A DNA stretch of 64,000 nt from Mesostigma viride (Eukaryota; Streptophyta; Mesostigmatophyceae; Mesostigmatales; Mesostigmataceae), in NCBI GenBank assembly GCA_009746045.1, contig RPFO01000213.1, forward strand, positions 974,302 to 1,038,301, given 5' to 3'. The position numbers and the translations under genes were made by a program. The notes under the pieces are model-generated. The model did no database searches. It worked only from the letters and a program-made list of their open reading frames with translations, and was not told where the DNA came from. This document shows positions 55,536 to 64,000 of this stretch, piece by piece (position 1 is the first letter of the stretch; each line of letters begins with the position of its first letter).

Positions 55536-55765
55536 TGTAGTTAGGATTTTCTAGATAGCTTAGAGTTAGGATAGTTCGATCACGCGGCCGGCTTCCTCCA
55601 CCCCATCCATCATGGAATATGTGCTACATGCATGACCCCCCCACGGAGGCATGTTATAATTTAATTTAATTTAATTTAATGGATGGGTGCAAACAGTCCT
55701 ACCGGTCTAATCTATCTACATCAGCTACATACTACATCTAGCTAACATCATTCTAACTACAACAT

Positions 55766-57233
55766 CTATCTAGACAGCCGCTGCCCTAGGGGAGCTGTCT
55801 GGCGTGCCTCCCACGGGATTGCACACGCGGGCGCTTCCCCACTGGGGGGGGGCTCGTTGTCCTCTATGACCTGGGCCCACGTGGCCTTGTCCATCATCTT
55901 CTTCCAAATCACGGAAAGGCCTAGGCCCCCCATGTCCTCTACTAGCTGTTCTTTGAAGGTGCGGGCCTTGCGGCGTCTAACATCACTGGGCCCGGCCCAC
56001 GTCAGGAGGTGCCGGCCAGGCTGGGCTGGTCGCAGTCCTGCGGGGGGGCCACGTGAGGTGTCTACTTGGTTGGTGCGAGCTAGGTGCCCTACTAGCTGCA
56101 GGCGTCGCTGCTTAATGGTGCTGGTGATATATGACATGCCCTGGTACAGGTCCTCATTGCGGACATGAGCAGCATATCCTACTCTGAAATTGGAACGCAG
56201 CATGTTGGTGACCGCGCCGTCCAGCTTGCGGGCCAGGTCCGGCGGCGGTGAGGGTCCACGTCTCGGCCCCATACGTGAGAACAGGGAGGACGAGGACCTT
56301 GAACAGGTCCTGTTTCTCGATCTTGCCCAGGGGCTTGCGCCACAGGGCCCGGCAATGGCATAAAGCGTGCCAGGCGAGGGAGATGCGATGGTCCACATCA
56401 GCCTCGCAGCTGGGGAGCAGGCTGCCCAGCAGCTTGACGCGGTCCCGATACAGGACTTGAGAGCCGTCGAGGAGATAGAGGGGCGGCGGGGAGTGGGTGA
56501 GCCCAACCGCCAGGGCCTCTGTCTTCTTGCTGACCTCAAGCCCCACTGCACGGGCCTCGATAGCCAGGCAGTCAAGCCATGTCTGCACGTGCCCAGTGTT
56601 CTCGAAGAGGGTGGTGTCGTCTGCATAGATGATGTCTGCCAGCCGAATCTCCGTGTCCGCACCGCCATGCCAGAACTTGTTAGCAACCTGCACTCCTGGT
56701 TCCCTGCCCACGATGCGGGCAAATCGCTTGCGCGCCTGAATCATTACGTATTCGACCACAATAATGAACAGGTAGGGCGACAGCACGCAGCCCTGCCACA
56801 CACCCTTCTGTAAAGGGCATGGGGGCGTGGTCCCGTAAGAAGTGCGCACCGAAGTGGTGGACCCTTCATACAGGTTGCGGATGACAGCAATCAGGGGGCC
56901 GCGGGGGATCCGGAACAACTCGAGGATGTCCCAAAGCGCAGGCCAGAAAACCGAATCGAAGGCTTTGATGAAGTCCACCAGCACAAGGTGCAAAGGGGAC
57001 TCACCAAGCTGAAGGCGTTGCAGTTCCTCCACCAGTCGGCGAGTAGCGAAGAGCACCTGTACTGTGTTGCGACCTGAACGGAAGCCGTGCTGAGTCTCGC
57101 TGAGGTGACCGTCCAGGGCCGTGCGCAGGCGGTTCAGGATGAGCCGCATAAGAAGCTTGAGGGGGGCACTTTGGATGCACCCCCCCCTGTAGTTGCCGGG
57201 GTCGGCAGGCGACCCCTTGTTCTTGTACAGCAT
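55766..57233 (-). pseudogene. LINE A RT domain of the host copy
   Basis: Runs from MLYKNKGSPADPGNYRGGCI (57233) through QHGFRSGRNTVQ, LVDFIKAFDSV and YADDTTLFE to the C-terminal tail. The frame is lost near 56235 (two extra bases in a GGTCCGGCGG stretch) and resumes in another frame to 55766. Compared with the 2.6-5.8 kb copy it keeps the G run near 56045. Confidence 0.85.
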
Positions 57234-57235
57234 CG

Positions 57236-58322
57236 ATCGTGCGACACGGAGATTCGGCTAGCAGACATCATTTACGCAGACGATGCACCACCCTCTTCGA
57301 GGACACTGAGCACGTGCAGACATGGCTTGACTGCCTGGCTCTCGAGGCCCGTGCAGTGGGGCTTGAGGTCAGCAAGAAGACAGAGGCCCTGGCGGTTGGG
57401 CTCACCAACTCAGCGCCGCCCCTCTATCTCCTAGACGGCTCTCGAGTCCTGTATCGGGACCGCGTTAAGCTGCTGGGCAGCCTGCTCCCCAGCTGCGAGG
57501 TTGATGTGGACCATCGCATCTCCCTCGCCTGGCACGCTTTACGTCAGTACCGGGCCCTGTGGCGCAAGCCCCTGGGCAAGATCGAGAAACAGGACCTGTT
57601 CAAGGTCCTCGTCCTTCCTGTTCTCACGTATGGCGCCGAGACGTGGACCCTCACCGCCGACCTGGCCCGCAAGCTGGACGGCGCGGTCACCAGCATGCTG
57701 CGTTCCATTTTCAGAGTAGGATATCGGCTGCTCATGTCCGCAATGAGGACCTGTACCAGGGCATGCCCTATATCACCAGCACCATTAAGCAACGCCGCCT
57801 GCAGCTTGTAGGGCACCTAGCTCGCACCAACCAGGTAGACACCTCACGTGGCCCCCCCGCAGGACTGCGACCAGCCCAGCCTGGCCGGCACCTCCTGACG
57901 TGGGCTGGGCCTAGTGATGTTAGACGCCGCAAGGCCCGCACCTTCAAGGAACAGCTAGTAGAGGACATGGGGGGCCTCGGCCTCTCCGTGATTTGGAAGA
58001 AGATGATGGACAAGGCCAAGTGGGCCCAGGTCATAGAGGACAACGAGCCCCCCCCAGTGGGGAAGCGCCCGCGTGTGCAATCCCGCGGGAGGCACGCCAG
58101 ATAGCTCCCCCTGGGGCAGCGTGCGGCTGCCTAGATAGATGTTGTAGTTAGAATGATGTTAGATAGATGTAGTATGTAGCCAATGTAGATAGATTAGACC
58201 GGACGTAGGAATGTTTGCACCCATCCATCCATCCATCCATCGGGGTTAACTAATGCTCCGTGACTCCCCAACGGGAGCACGAGTCTAATTAATTAATTAA
58301 TTAATTAATTAATTAATTAATT
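57236..58322 (+). mobile_element. LINE A 3' fragment inserted into LINE A
   Basis: Plus-oriented, 5'-truncated LINE A. It has coding from about 57240 to 58104 (YADD region, LTYGAETWTL, VRRRKARTFKEQLV, end RGRHAR), a 3' UTR with GGAT units, the hairpin 58264-58277 and a long TTAA tail. The host LINE A resumes after the tail but lacks about 210 bp (equivalent to 4052-4263 of the full copy), so insertion was accompanied by a deletion. Confidence 0.85.
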
Positions 58323-58737
58323 AATGTCAGACGGGTCGCCAAGTGGGCCGACCAGCAGGGGGACTAGGTATAGTCCGCTGCTGACCTAGGCGGGGCCGGG
58401 GGCCCAGCGGGGCCGGCCAGGGCGGCCGGGCGGGCGGCGGCGGCTGGGAGCAGGGGTGGGGGCGGCGCAGCTGTCCCCACGACCTCGGCCGTGGCCGTGG
58501 CCCAGGTACGAAGCCGCTTGGCTGGGGCGCCGGGGACGTCGTGGCGGTGGGGCCGGCCGAGGCCGTCCGGGTGCCCGAGGCGCTTGTACCAGAACCAGGC
58601 CCCCTTGCCGTCGTGCTTCTGCTGGCAGCTGCGCAGGTCCTTGACCATCTGCTGAGCATCTGGCAGCCTTCTCAGCCTGCTCGTAGGCGGCCCTCAGAGC
58701 TGCTTGCAGCCCAGGTTTGGCGATCGGATCTCTGGCA
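58323..58737 (-). pseudogene. LINE A linker/RT N-terminal fragment of the host copy
   Basis: Matches 4264-4666 of the full-length LINE A, including KRLGHPDGLGRPHRHD and MVKDLRSCQQKHDGKG. An extra TA near 58370 breaks the frame. Truncated at the right end. Confidence 0.8.
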
Positions 58738-58749
58738 AACATTGAGCCC

Positions 58750-59837
58750 GGCAAATTTACGCCGTACGGAGCCGCAAAAATACGGGAATACGCGTACAGG
58801 GGGCCTCCGCCGTTTATTCGCGTACGTATTATTTTAGGATACGCGATTTGGACTTAGAATTTTTCGGGGGTACCGGCGGGCAGCGGGCACTGGCGCGGTG
58901 TCCAGGTTCTGACTGAGGTTCTGGGCGCGGCGCATTCACTGCACATCCGAGATTTTTCCTACTAGAATGACTAGAAGTAGATGCGTACAGTTCTTTCCAT
59001 CAAGCGCAAGCCTTGCAAAATGTTTGGCCGGTAGGAGACAGCTAGGACTAGGTATATCACGCATATCAGTATGCCAGCTTGTTCTGATTTGCCAGCTTAT
59101 GCCAGCTATTGACGCGTGCTACTGATGGTGGTGTAGGCTGCAAAATATATATAGCGACGACGAGGAGTGCGGTCAGGCCAGTGCGACAGTGTGCAGCCAT
59201 TTTCAGTTTAAATTTGCAGCCATGCCGAGGAAATTTGCAGCCATTTGCAGCCATGCCGAAGAAAGGGCCTGAATGGGATTTCGATGTTGAGAAGAAAGAA
59301 GCATTCACAGATCCTGTTAGTAAGAAAACGATGTTTCTCAGGATTGCTAACAACAAGTTGAAGAAGTCAGACGCCAAGAAGCATCACCATTTGAACAGGG
59401 AAATGGCCGGCGGAGATGGGAGAGGCTGCGCCGGCTGCCTCGTCGTCGGCTCCCAACAAAGGCCAGCAGACCATCACCAAATGGCTGGTTCCCACCGACG
59501 AGAAAGGTGCCCAGCTGCTGGTTGCCGAATTTTTTTATCGAGAATGGCATTGCCTTCCACGCGGCTGATGTCAATAAATAAGCATATACACCAAATTTCA
59601 GTTGTAATAACTGCATGAACATCATCAATGAGCGTGCTAATTGGGTGCCTGACAATTGGAACACATGGTGAAATGACAAGCTTTGTTAATTACTATCAAG
59701 GCCAGTGTTTTCCACGTAGATGCACGCCCTAAAACCTAAAAACAGTCGCGTATTTTACACGGCCGCATATTTTACACCCCCCACGTATTATACCGTATTT
59801 TTAGGGCCCACGTTTATACCCCGTACCCGTATTTGCC
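58750..59837 (+). mobile_element. Possible hAT-like DNA transposon remnant
   Basis: The ends show imperfect inverted similarity: GGCAAATTTACGCCGTACGG at the left and, on the reverse strand, GGCAAATACGGGTACGGGG at the right. Both sides are rich in AAAATACGG motifs. I found no matching 8-bp target duplication. The coding remnant inside is described separately. Confidence 0.35.
59253..59580 (+). pseudogene. Truncated hAT transposase N-terminal region
   Basis: Starts MPKKGPEWDFDVEKKEAF; HHHLNREMAGGDGRG resembles the end of a BED-type region. After a frame change, QQTITKWLVPTDEKGAQLLV, then AEFF and (another frame) IENGIAFHAADVN resemble the N-terminal part of plant hAT transposases, where a phenylalanine-rich 'NGIPF' motif precedes the catalytic core. 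No catalytic domain follows. The assignment rests on short motifs. Confidence 0.4.
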
Positions 59838-59990
59838 AACCTGGCTGGCAAGCCAGCCAGCAGCACGGAGGTCTACCAAACAAGTTGAGTGATGTTAACT
59901 TTGGAGCCACTCTTTAAAATGGCATGGCTGCCCTCCACAAGGCCCGGGTACAACGACGTTCAAAGGGCGCAACTGCCATACATCCCGTTT

Positions 59991-60548
59991 TCACAAGATG
60001 CCTCGAAGGTAGCTCAAGGAAGCCGACCTAATTCCAGGTTCAGTGTAATGCCCTGTATCTGCGTGAGCACTCCACGTGTCCATTTCGTCCTCAGACCCAA
60101 ACGCATCCTCGGAACTTGATGGCGCGACAATGTCGAAGTTCACGTTCACACAAAACACGGGCTCATCGTAGGAATCCGATGCACGGAGCTTTAGCGAGTA
60201 GGGTCCAGCAGGGGTCACGGAGGGCAACGACTGCGTGTTATTCAAGACGAAAGGCCCTTCTTGGACAGGGCACGCTATTCTCTGGCAGAGGTCTTCGTTC
60301 TGGAGATAAACTGGTACCCCGTGAAAAAACACGGTGATTACAATTTTGCCGCCTTCAATTTTCCGGCTAGCTTCTGAACGCACCGAAAAAGTGAATTCTT
60401 CTCCTCGAACGGCGGGGTCTGGCTGCATATCGACGGACTTCGTCACGGCTGAACCATCGCCACAAGACTTCCAGGAGAAGCTTGCTCCAACGGAGCCAAT
60501 TTGGGCCAGTAGAACCAGTACCGTTGCGAACAAAATTGCCCGGATCAT
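59991..60548 (-). CDS. ML-domain (MD-2/NPC2-like) secreted lipid-binding protein
   Basis: 185 residues. The first ~23 form a signal peptide (MIRAILFATVLVLLAQIGSV), so the protein should enter the secretory pathway or vacuole. The mature part matches the ML domain: FSWKSCGDGSAVTKSVDMQP, PAVRGEEFTFSVRSEASRKI, GKIVITVFFHGVPVYLQNED and the cysteine pattern LCQRIACPV. Then come GPYSLKLRASDSYDEPVFCV and NVNFDIV. ML proteins bind sterols, phospholipids or other lipids. A Ser/Glu-rich tail of ~40 residues follows. I chose ATG 60548 because it starts the signal peptide; the frame is open 95 residues further upstream but that part is not conserved-looking. Divergent from the LisH gene at 61852. Confidence 0.85.
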   Translation of the reverse strand: MIRAILFATVLVLLAQIGSVGASFSWKSCGDGSAVTKSVDMQPDPAVRGEEFTFSVRSEASRKIEGGKIVITVFFHGVPVYLQNEDLCQRIACPVQEGPFVLNNTQSLPSVTPAGPYSLKLRASDSYDEPVFCVNVNFDIVAPSSSEDAFGSEDEMDTWSAHADTGHYTEPGIRSASLSYLRGIL

Positions 60549-61851
60549 TCCCCGGCACCAGGGATGACACAATTTACTTGCATTACTCACGCGACCAACT
60601 CCGTCATCCCTGACGCGATCTTTAGAGTAGGTCCTGCCACAGGCACGTTCATCGGGCCGTTCCAGTGGAAAATGTGACTCGACTTCCACAGTTTGAAGAG
60701 GTACCCGACGAGCGCAGATGTACCTTTCGTCACCTTGAACACGGCATGGCAGCTTGGCAAGAGCGCAACCTACTGGCGCGGATTGCTTGCTGCTGAACCA
60801 GTCACGCAGCGTGGTCAAATAATGCGAGCACAACCAACTGTATGTACTTACTTGGGTTGTCTCAGCTACTGTACGTGTACGTAGATCGGTATATGTATTA
60901 AAAATATAATTACTTACAGCAGAGTGAAATCACTCAAACCAAAGCAAACGCCCAGCTATAAACCTAGAAGATCGGTATATGTATGCCGCCCTGACGTTGC
61001 AACTTGCATGGTGGAAACGCTTGGACAGAACCGGTTTGTCCGCCGTGGGCATCGGTCCATAGCACTTTATAAGGCTTACGGCCGTTTTTATATCTTAATC
61101 CCAGTCCTGTCTTAACCAGGTCTTAACCTGTGGGTGGTTCCGCTTACGGCACTGTAGATAGCAGCTGATGGGAACATGCAGAAAACTTAGGACCGCTAGC
61201 CCCTGCGCGGGTTTGAACTGGGGACTTTCCGGATCCGACGGAACGACCAGTAAAAACTCCCACTTTTTTTTTTCCCAGGTCTTAACCTGCAATTTACTAC
61301 GTGTTACCGGTGTAAGTTGCCGCCTATCCAGATCGGCGGGTTAGTACTTCGAAGTACGATGACAAGTTTGACAATTTACGGTCGGGTTCCTCCCAGATTG
61401 TGGACCTTGGTCAGGATCTAGGGCTCCCTGATGCGACAAATATTGAGAGCGGGCAGCATACCGACAAGGCAAGGCGTGAGCACCGCCAGCCATGCCTTGG
61501 CAGCTCCTATCTCTTGTTTCGGCGTTGATTGAATTTGCAGTGGTAAATTTTGGGGTTCCCAGATATGGGAATTGAAAAGTTGTAGAGGAGAAACGTCTTA
61601 CGGCTTCCCTAATACGCGGCAGTAGCAGGTTGGGCTCAACCAGGAAAGCCTCGTTATTATGAAGCTAGTTTCTAGCTCTTCGGATGGATAGGCGCAAGAA
61701 GCTCTAAGGGTGGCCGTAAGGCGCCCATTTGTTTTTTGCAGCCTTTGTGAGCAGTCATTCTGATGTGGCTGCCTGATTTTAGCCGCGGCCCCCAAGCTGA
61801 CGCGATGGCCCTGCCGCATATTTCGAAGCAGTTTTAGCTAAAAAAGGGAAA
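60549..61851. promoter_or_regulatory. Divergent intergenic region, ML-domain and HOS15/TBL1 promoters
   Basis: No additional gene supported. A GGTCTTAACCTG motif occurs at 61119-61130 and 61279-61290; TCGGTATATGTAT is repeated at 60887 and 60972. The region holds the 5' UTRs of both genes, but no start-site element can be fixed. Confidence 0.45.
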
Positions 61852-62239
61852 ATGTCGATTACGTCAGAGGAGGTTAACTTCCTCGTGTATCGTTATCTGC
61901 AGGAATCAGGTACATTCTGTCATTCTTTTCTTAATAATGAGGCAAGATAGGGCATTTCTGCAACCAATACCGCGCGGCTGCGTTCACGGTGGTCAATACG
62001 TCCCAGCATGTTTCTTCACTAGTGTCAATCCTGGAGCTACCCTGACGTAATGATGTTTCATAACTTTGTGCCGCTCATGTGCCTTTGGAGCAGGGTTCAC
62101 GCATTCGGCATTTTCTTTTGGGTATGAGAGTCTGGTGCACAAGAGCAGCATTAATGGGAGCAAGGTACCTCCAGGGGCCCTCATCTCCTTCATTCAAAAG
62201 GGATTACAGTACTTGGAGCTCGAAGCGAACCTGAGCGAG
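61852..62239 (+). CDS. HOS15: HOS15/TBL1-type LisH-WD40 protein, first two exons (gene continues right)
   Basis: Exon 1 is 61852-61909 ([20 protein letters not shown]), with donor GTACAT and phase 1. Exon 2 is 62094-62239 (acceptor GGAGCAG), encoding [40 protein letters not shown] and ELEANLSE, followed by donor GTACGG. Together they give 68 residues, the LisH dimerisation motif and start of the F-box-like region of plant HOS15/animal TBL1. These are WD40 corepressor subunits that act with histone deacetylases and as ubiquitin-ligase substrate receptors. Length and exon junction fit the family. The WD40 repeats must lie beyond the right edge. The gene symbol is by close motif match to plant HOS15. 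Confidence 0.9.
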
Positions 62240-63345
62240 GTACGGCTGGTCGCGCTCGGCTGCCACGCGTGCATCCGTGGATGGCCACTTGGATGGCGTC
62301 TTGGATGACCTTCAGTGTGATGGTTTATTACCCGTCTAGAGTGTCTGCCGTGTGCCCATGGCCATGTTTGGACCCACCCCCCTGGATCACCTTGCAGGCC
62401 AGCTGCTGTGCGGTCGGATAGCCGCGATGATATACCGTAAATTGGCGCCCTTATGTCTGTCAAGGCCCTGCGAAATGTCCTTGATGGTGCTGAACCGTGC
62501 CGCAAAAACTTGCTGTTTCGTTTGTCACTGCATTGGTCTGCCCCGGCTCCTGTTGCTGCGTATTCGCTTCCGCTGCTGCGTGTTCTGGGGCGGGCCAGTT
62601 GCCCCTACCCATCACCAGCAAGCACCACGCAAGGCGTTGAGTCCGTGCTAACGCCTCCCACCATAGCACCTCTGGCTAGTCTATACAACCATAATTCTTC
62701 CTCCGCCCCCTTGCCCCCTATTCCCGGTGTAGCCCTTTGTGCTATTGTGGTTTGCGTGGTCTGGTGGCCTGCATGACTGGGGCAGAACCAACAAGATCCA
62801 GTTTCTTTGGGGGGAAAGGGGGACAGAATTTGCCTTGTCTTCCCCTTGCTTCTCCCTGGCTTGCCGTGGCTGTTTGCTGCGTTGGTGGACGGGTGCTCCC
62901 TCGCGCTGGGGTGTATGTCATGGGGCATGGGGGGAGCATGCCGGATGGCGTAAGAGGGGGCAAGCGCATTGGAAGTTAAGGGGAAGGGGAAGGGAACGTG
63001 GTGGTGGAAGGGCCTTAGGATGGGGTGGGGGGCTAGTTGTCACGGGGGACCAACCGATCTGGCGGCAAAGAGAGCGGGGGATGGGGCGGGGAGGGAAGAG
63101 GGGGGGGGGGGGGGGGTGTCAGCCGAGGGGGCGCAGGATGCAAAAGAAAAGAAAAGGCAAAGGCTCGCTGGAGCACTACGCAGTAGAGGCAGGGAACAGG
63201 GGGGTTGCGGGGGTGGGATGTATTCCTTCTTTTCTTATGTGTTTTATGGAGGGGTTTAGGATAGAGTCGCGGTCAGCTGATGCCCCACACGTATCTGTGC
63301 TTCTGAAGTCGCTTGCAGTGCCTGCCTGCCGGGCAAGCGGGCGGG
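62240..63345 (+). other. Intron of the HOS15/TBL1 gene, no exon seen
   Basis: After the donor at 62240 I see no exon that continues the WD40 protein. A G run lies at 63100-63117. Open frames running into the repeat are composition artefacts. Confidence 0.6.
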
Positions 63346-63358
63346 CGGGCGGGCGGGA

Positions 63359-63441
<83 letters not shown>

Positions 63442-63919
63442 CGGGCGGGCGGGCGGGCGGGCGGGCGGGCGGCGGGCGGGCGGGCGGGCGGGCGGGCGGG
63501 CGGGCGGGCGGGCGGGCGGGCGGGCGGGCGGGCGGGCGGGCGGGCGGGCGGGCGGGCGGCGGGCGGCGGGCGGGCGGGCGGGCGGGCGGGCGGGCGGGCG
63601 GGCGGGCGGGCGGGCGGGCGGCGGGCGGGCGGGCGGGCGGGCGGGCGGGCGGGCGGGCGGGCGGGCGGGCGGGCGGGCGGGCGGGCGGGCGGGCGGGGGC
63701 GGGCGGCGGCGGGCGGCGGGCGGGCGGGCGGCGGGCGGGCGGGCGGCGGGCGGGCGGGCGGGCGGGCGGGCGGGCGGGCGGGCGGGCGGGCGGGCGGGCG
63801 GGCGGGCGGGCGGGCGGGCGGGCGGGCGGGCGGGCGGGCGGGCGGGCGGGCGGGCGGGCGGGCGGGCGGGCGGGCGGGTGGGCGGGCGGGCGGGCGGGCG
63901 GGCGGGCGGGCGGGCGGGC
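63346..63919. repeat. (GCAG)n-(GCGG)n compound microsatellite
   Basis: About 80 bp of GGCA repeat followed by about 480 bp of GGCG repeat with occasional 3-bp slips (GGCGGC). It is almost pure G/C, strand-asymmetric, and lies in the HOS15-type intron. Open frames on both strands (RAGG/PARP repeats) are artefacts. Confidence 0.97.
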
Positions 63920-64000
63920 TGGCACCAACCACACCCAACCATAACCAACCACACCCTGACTCAAACCAAACCAATTCAAGCCAACGCTAACCAAGCCAAA

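Larger units (their letters stand above)
49693..55679 (+). mobile_element. LINE B copy, 5'-truncated, inserted into LINE A GGAT repeats
   Basis: The first LINE B codons (encoding DTLPVG) are split at 49710/52833 by a solo LTR. The rest runs from 52833 to the (AATTT)n tail at 55655-55679. Left and right flanks are the two halves of LINE A's GGAT segment, so the target duplication (about TGGAT) merges with the repeat. Confidence 0.85.
49621..58737 (-). mobile_element. LINE A host copy, interrupted twice
   Basis: The 3' tail and hairpin (49621-49695) are separated from the rest of the 3' UTR and coding part (55680-57233), and again from an upstream coding segment (58323-58737). The interruptions are a plus-strand LINE B with further insertions, and a plus-strand LINE A fragment. 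The copy is 5'-truncated at 58737, equivalent to about 4665 of the full-length copy. Confidence 0.85.

Noticed and set aside
62739-63994. Very long RAGG and PARP repeat ORFs
   Set aside because: Translation of the GCAG/GCGG microsatellite in several frames on both strands.

Overview
The window is eukaryotic nuclear DNA from a green-lineage organism. The host genes point to Streptophyta: a 60S ribosomal protein L12, an ankyrin-repeat TKL kinase of the plant integrin-linked-kinase-like/VIK type split into 11 GT-AG exons, an ML-domain (NPC2/MD-2-like) secreted protein, and the first two exons of a HOS15/TBL1-type LisH protein. The high load of LINEs and Ty3/gypsy elements, long simple repeats and large introns fits a repeat-rich charophyte alga or early land plant. 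That placement is inference; the species cannot be read from the sequence.

Layout. 0-1 kb: broken ORF1/gag-like remnant. 2.4-6.1 kb: near-complete RTE-like LINE ('LINE A', minus). 6.1-11.4 kb: microsatellites (GATA, GA, GCC, GGAT/GGGT), an LTR fragment and LINE 3' debris; no gene. 11.4-22.2 kb: a young complete Ty3/gypsy chromovirus (minus) with 573-bp LTRs and the target duplication CAATC. It has an RNase H1-type hybrid-binding-domain ORF before gag and a large unrecognised ORF after the integrase. 23.3 kb: a stand-alone HIRAN-domain gene between inverted repeats. 25.2-28.4 kb: an ORF1-only, 'half-LINE' element inserted into an inverted copy of itself. 29.2-42.7 kb: the kinase gene (minus), its introns packed with minisatellites, a pogo-like MITE and a possible organellar insert. 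44.2 kb: RPL12 (plus, divergent from the kinase). 46.6-48.6 kb: another ORF1-only element with a 12-bp target duplication. 49.6-58.7 kb: a LINE A copy carrying, nested inside one another, a LINE B copy, a solo LTR, a second LINE B copy and another solo LTR, plus a separate LINE A insertion. 58.7-59.8 kb: hAT-like remnant. 60-62.2 kb: ML-domain gene (minus) and the HOS15/TBL1 start (plus). 62.2-64 kb: intron ending in a ~570-bp CAGG/GCGG repeat.

How parts relate. LINE A, LINE B and the ORF1-only elements end in the same type of small RNA hairpin (CAAC/CCAC/AAAC loop, stems that covary) followed by AATT-type tails. This suggests that RT-less elements are mobilised in trans by LINE B-type reverse transcriptase. 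Host genes occupy only a small part of the window; most of the rest is retroelement or simple repeat.
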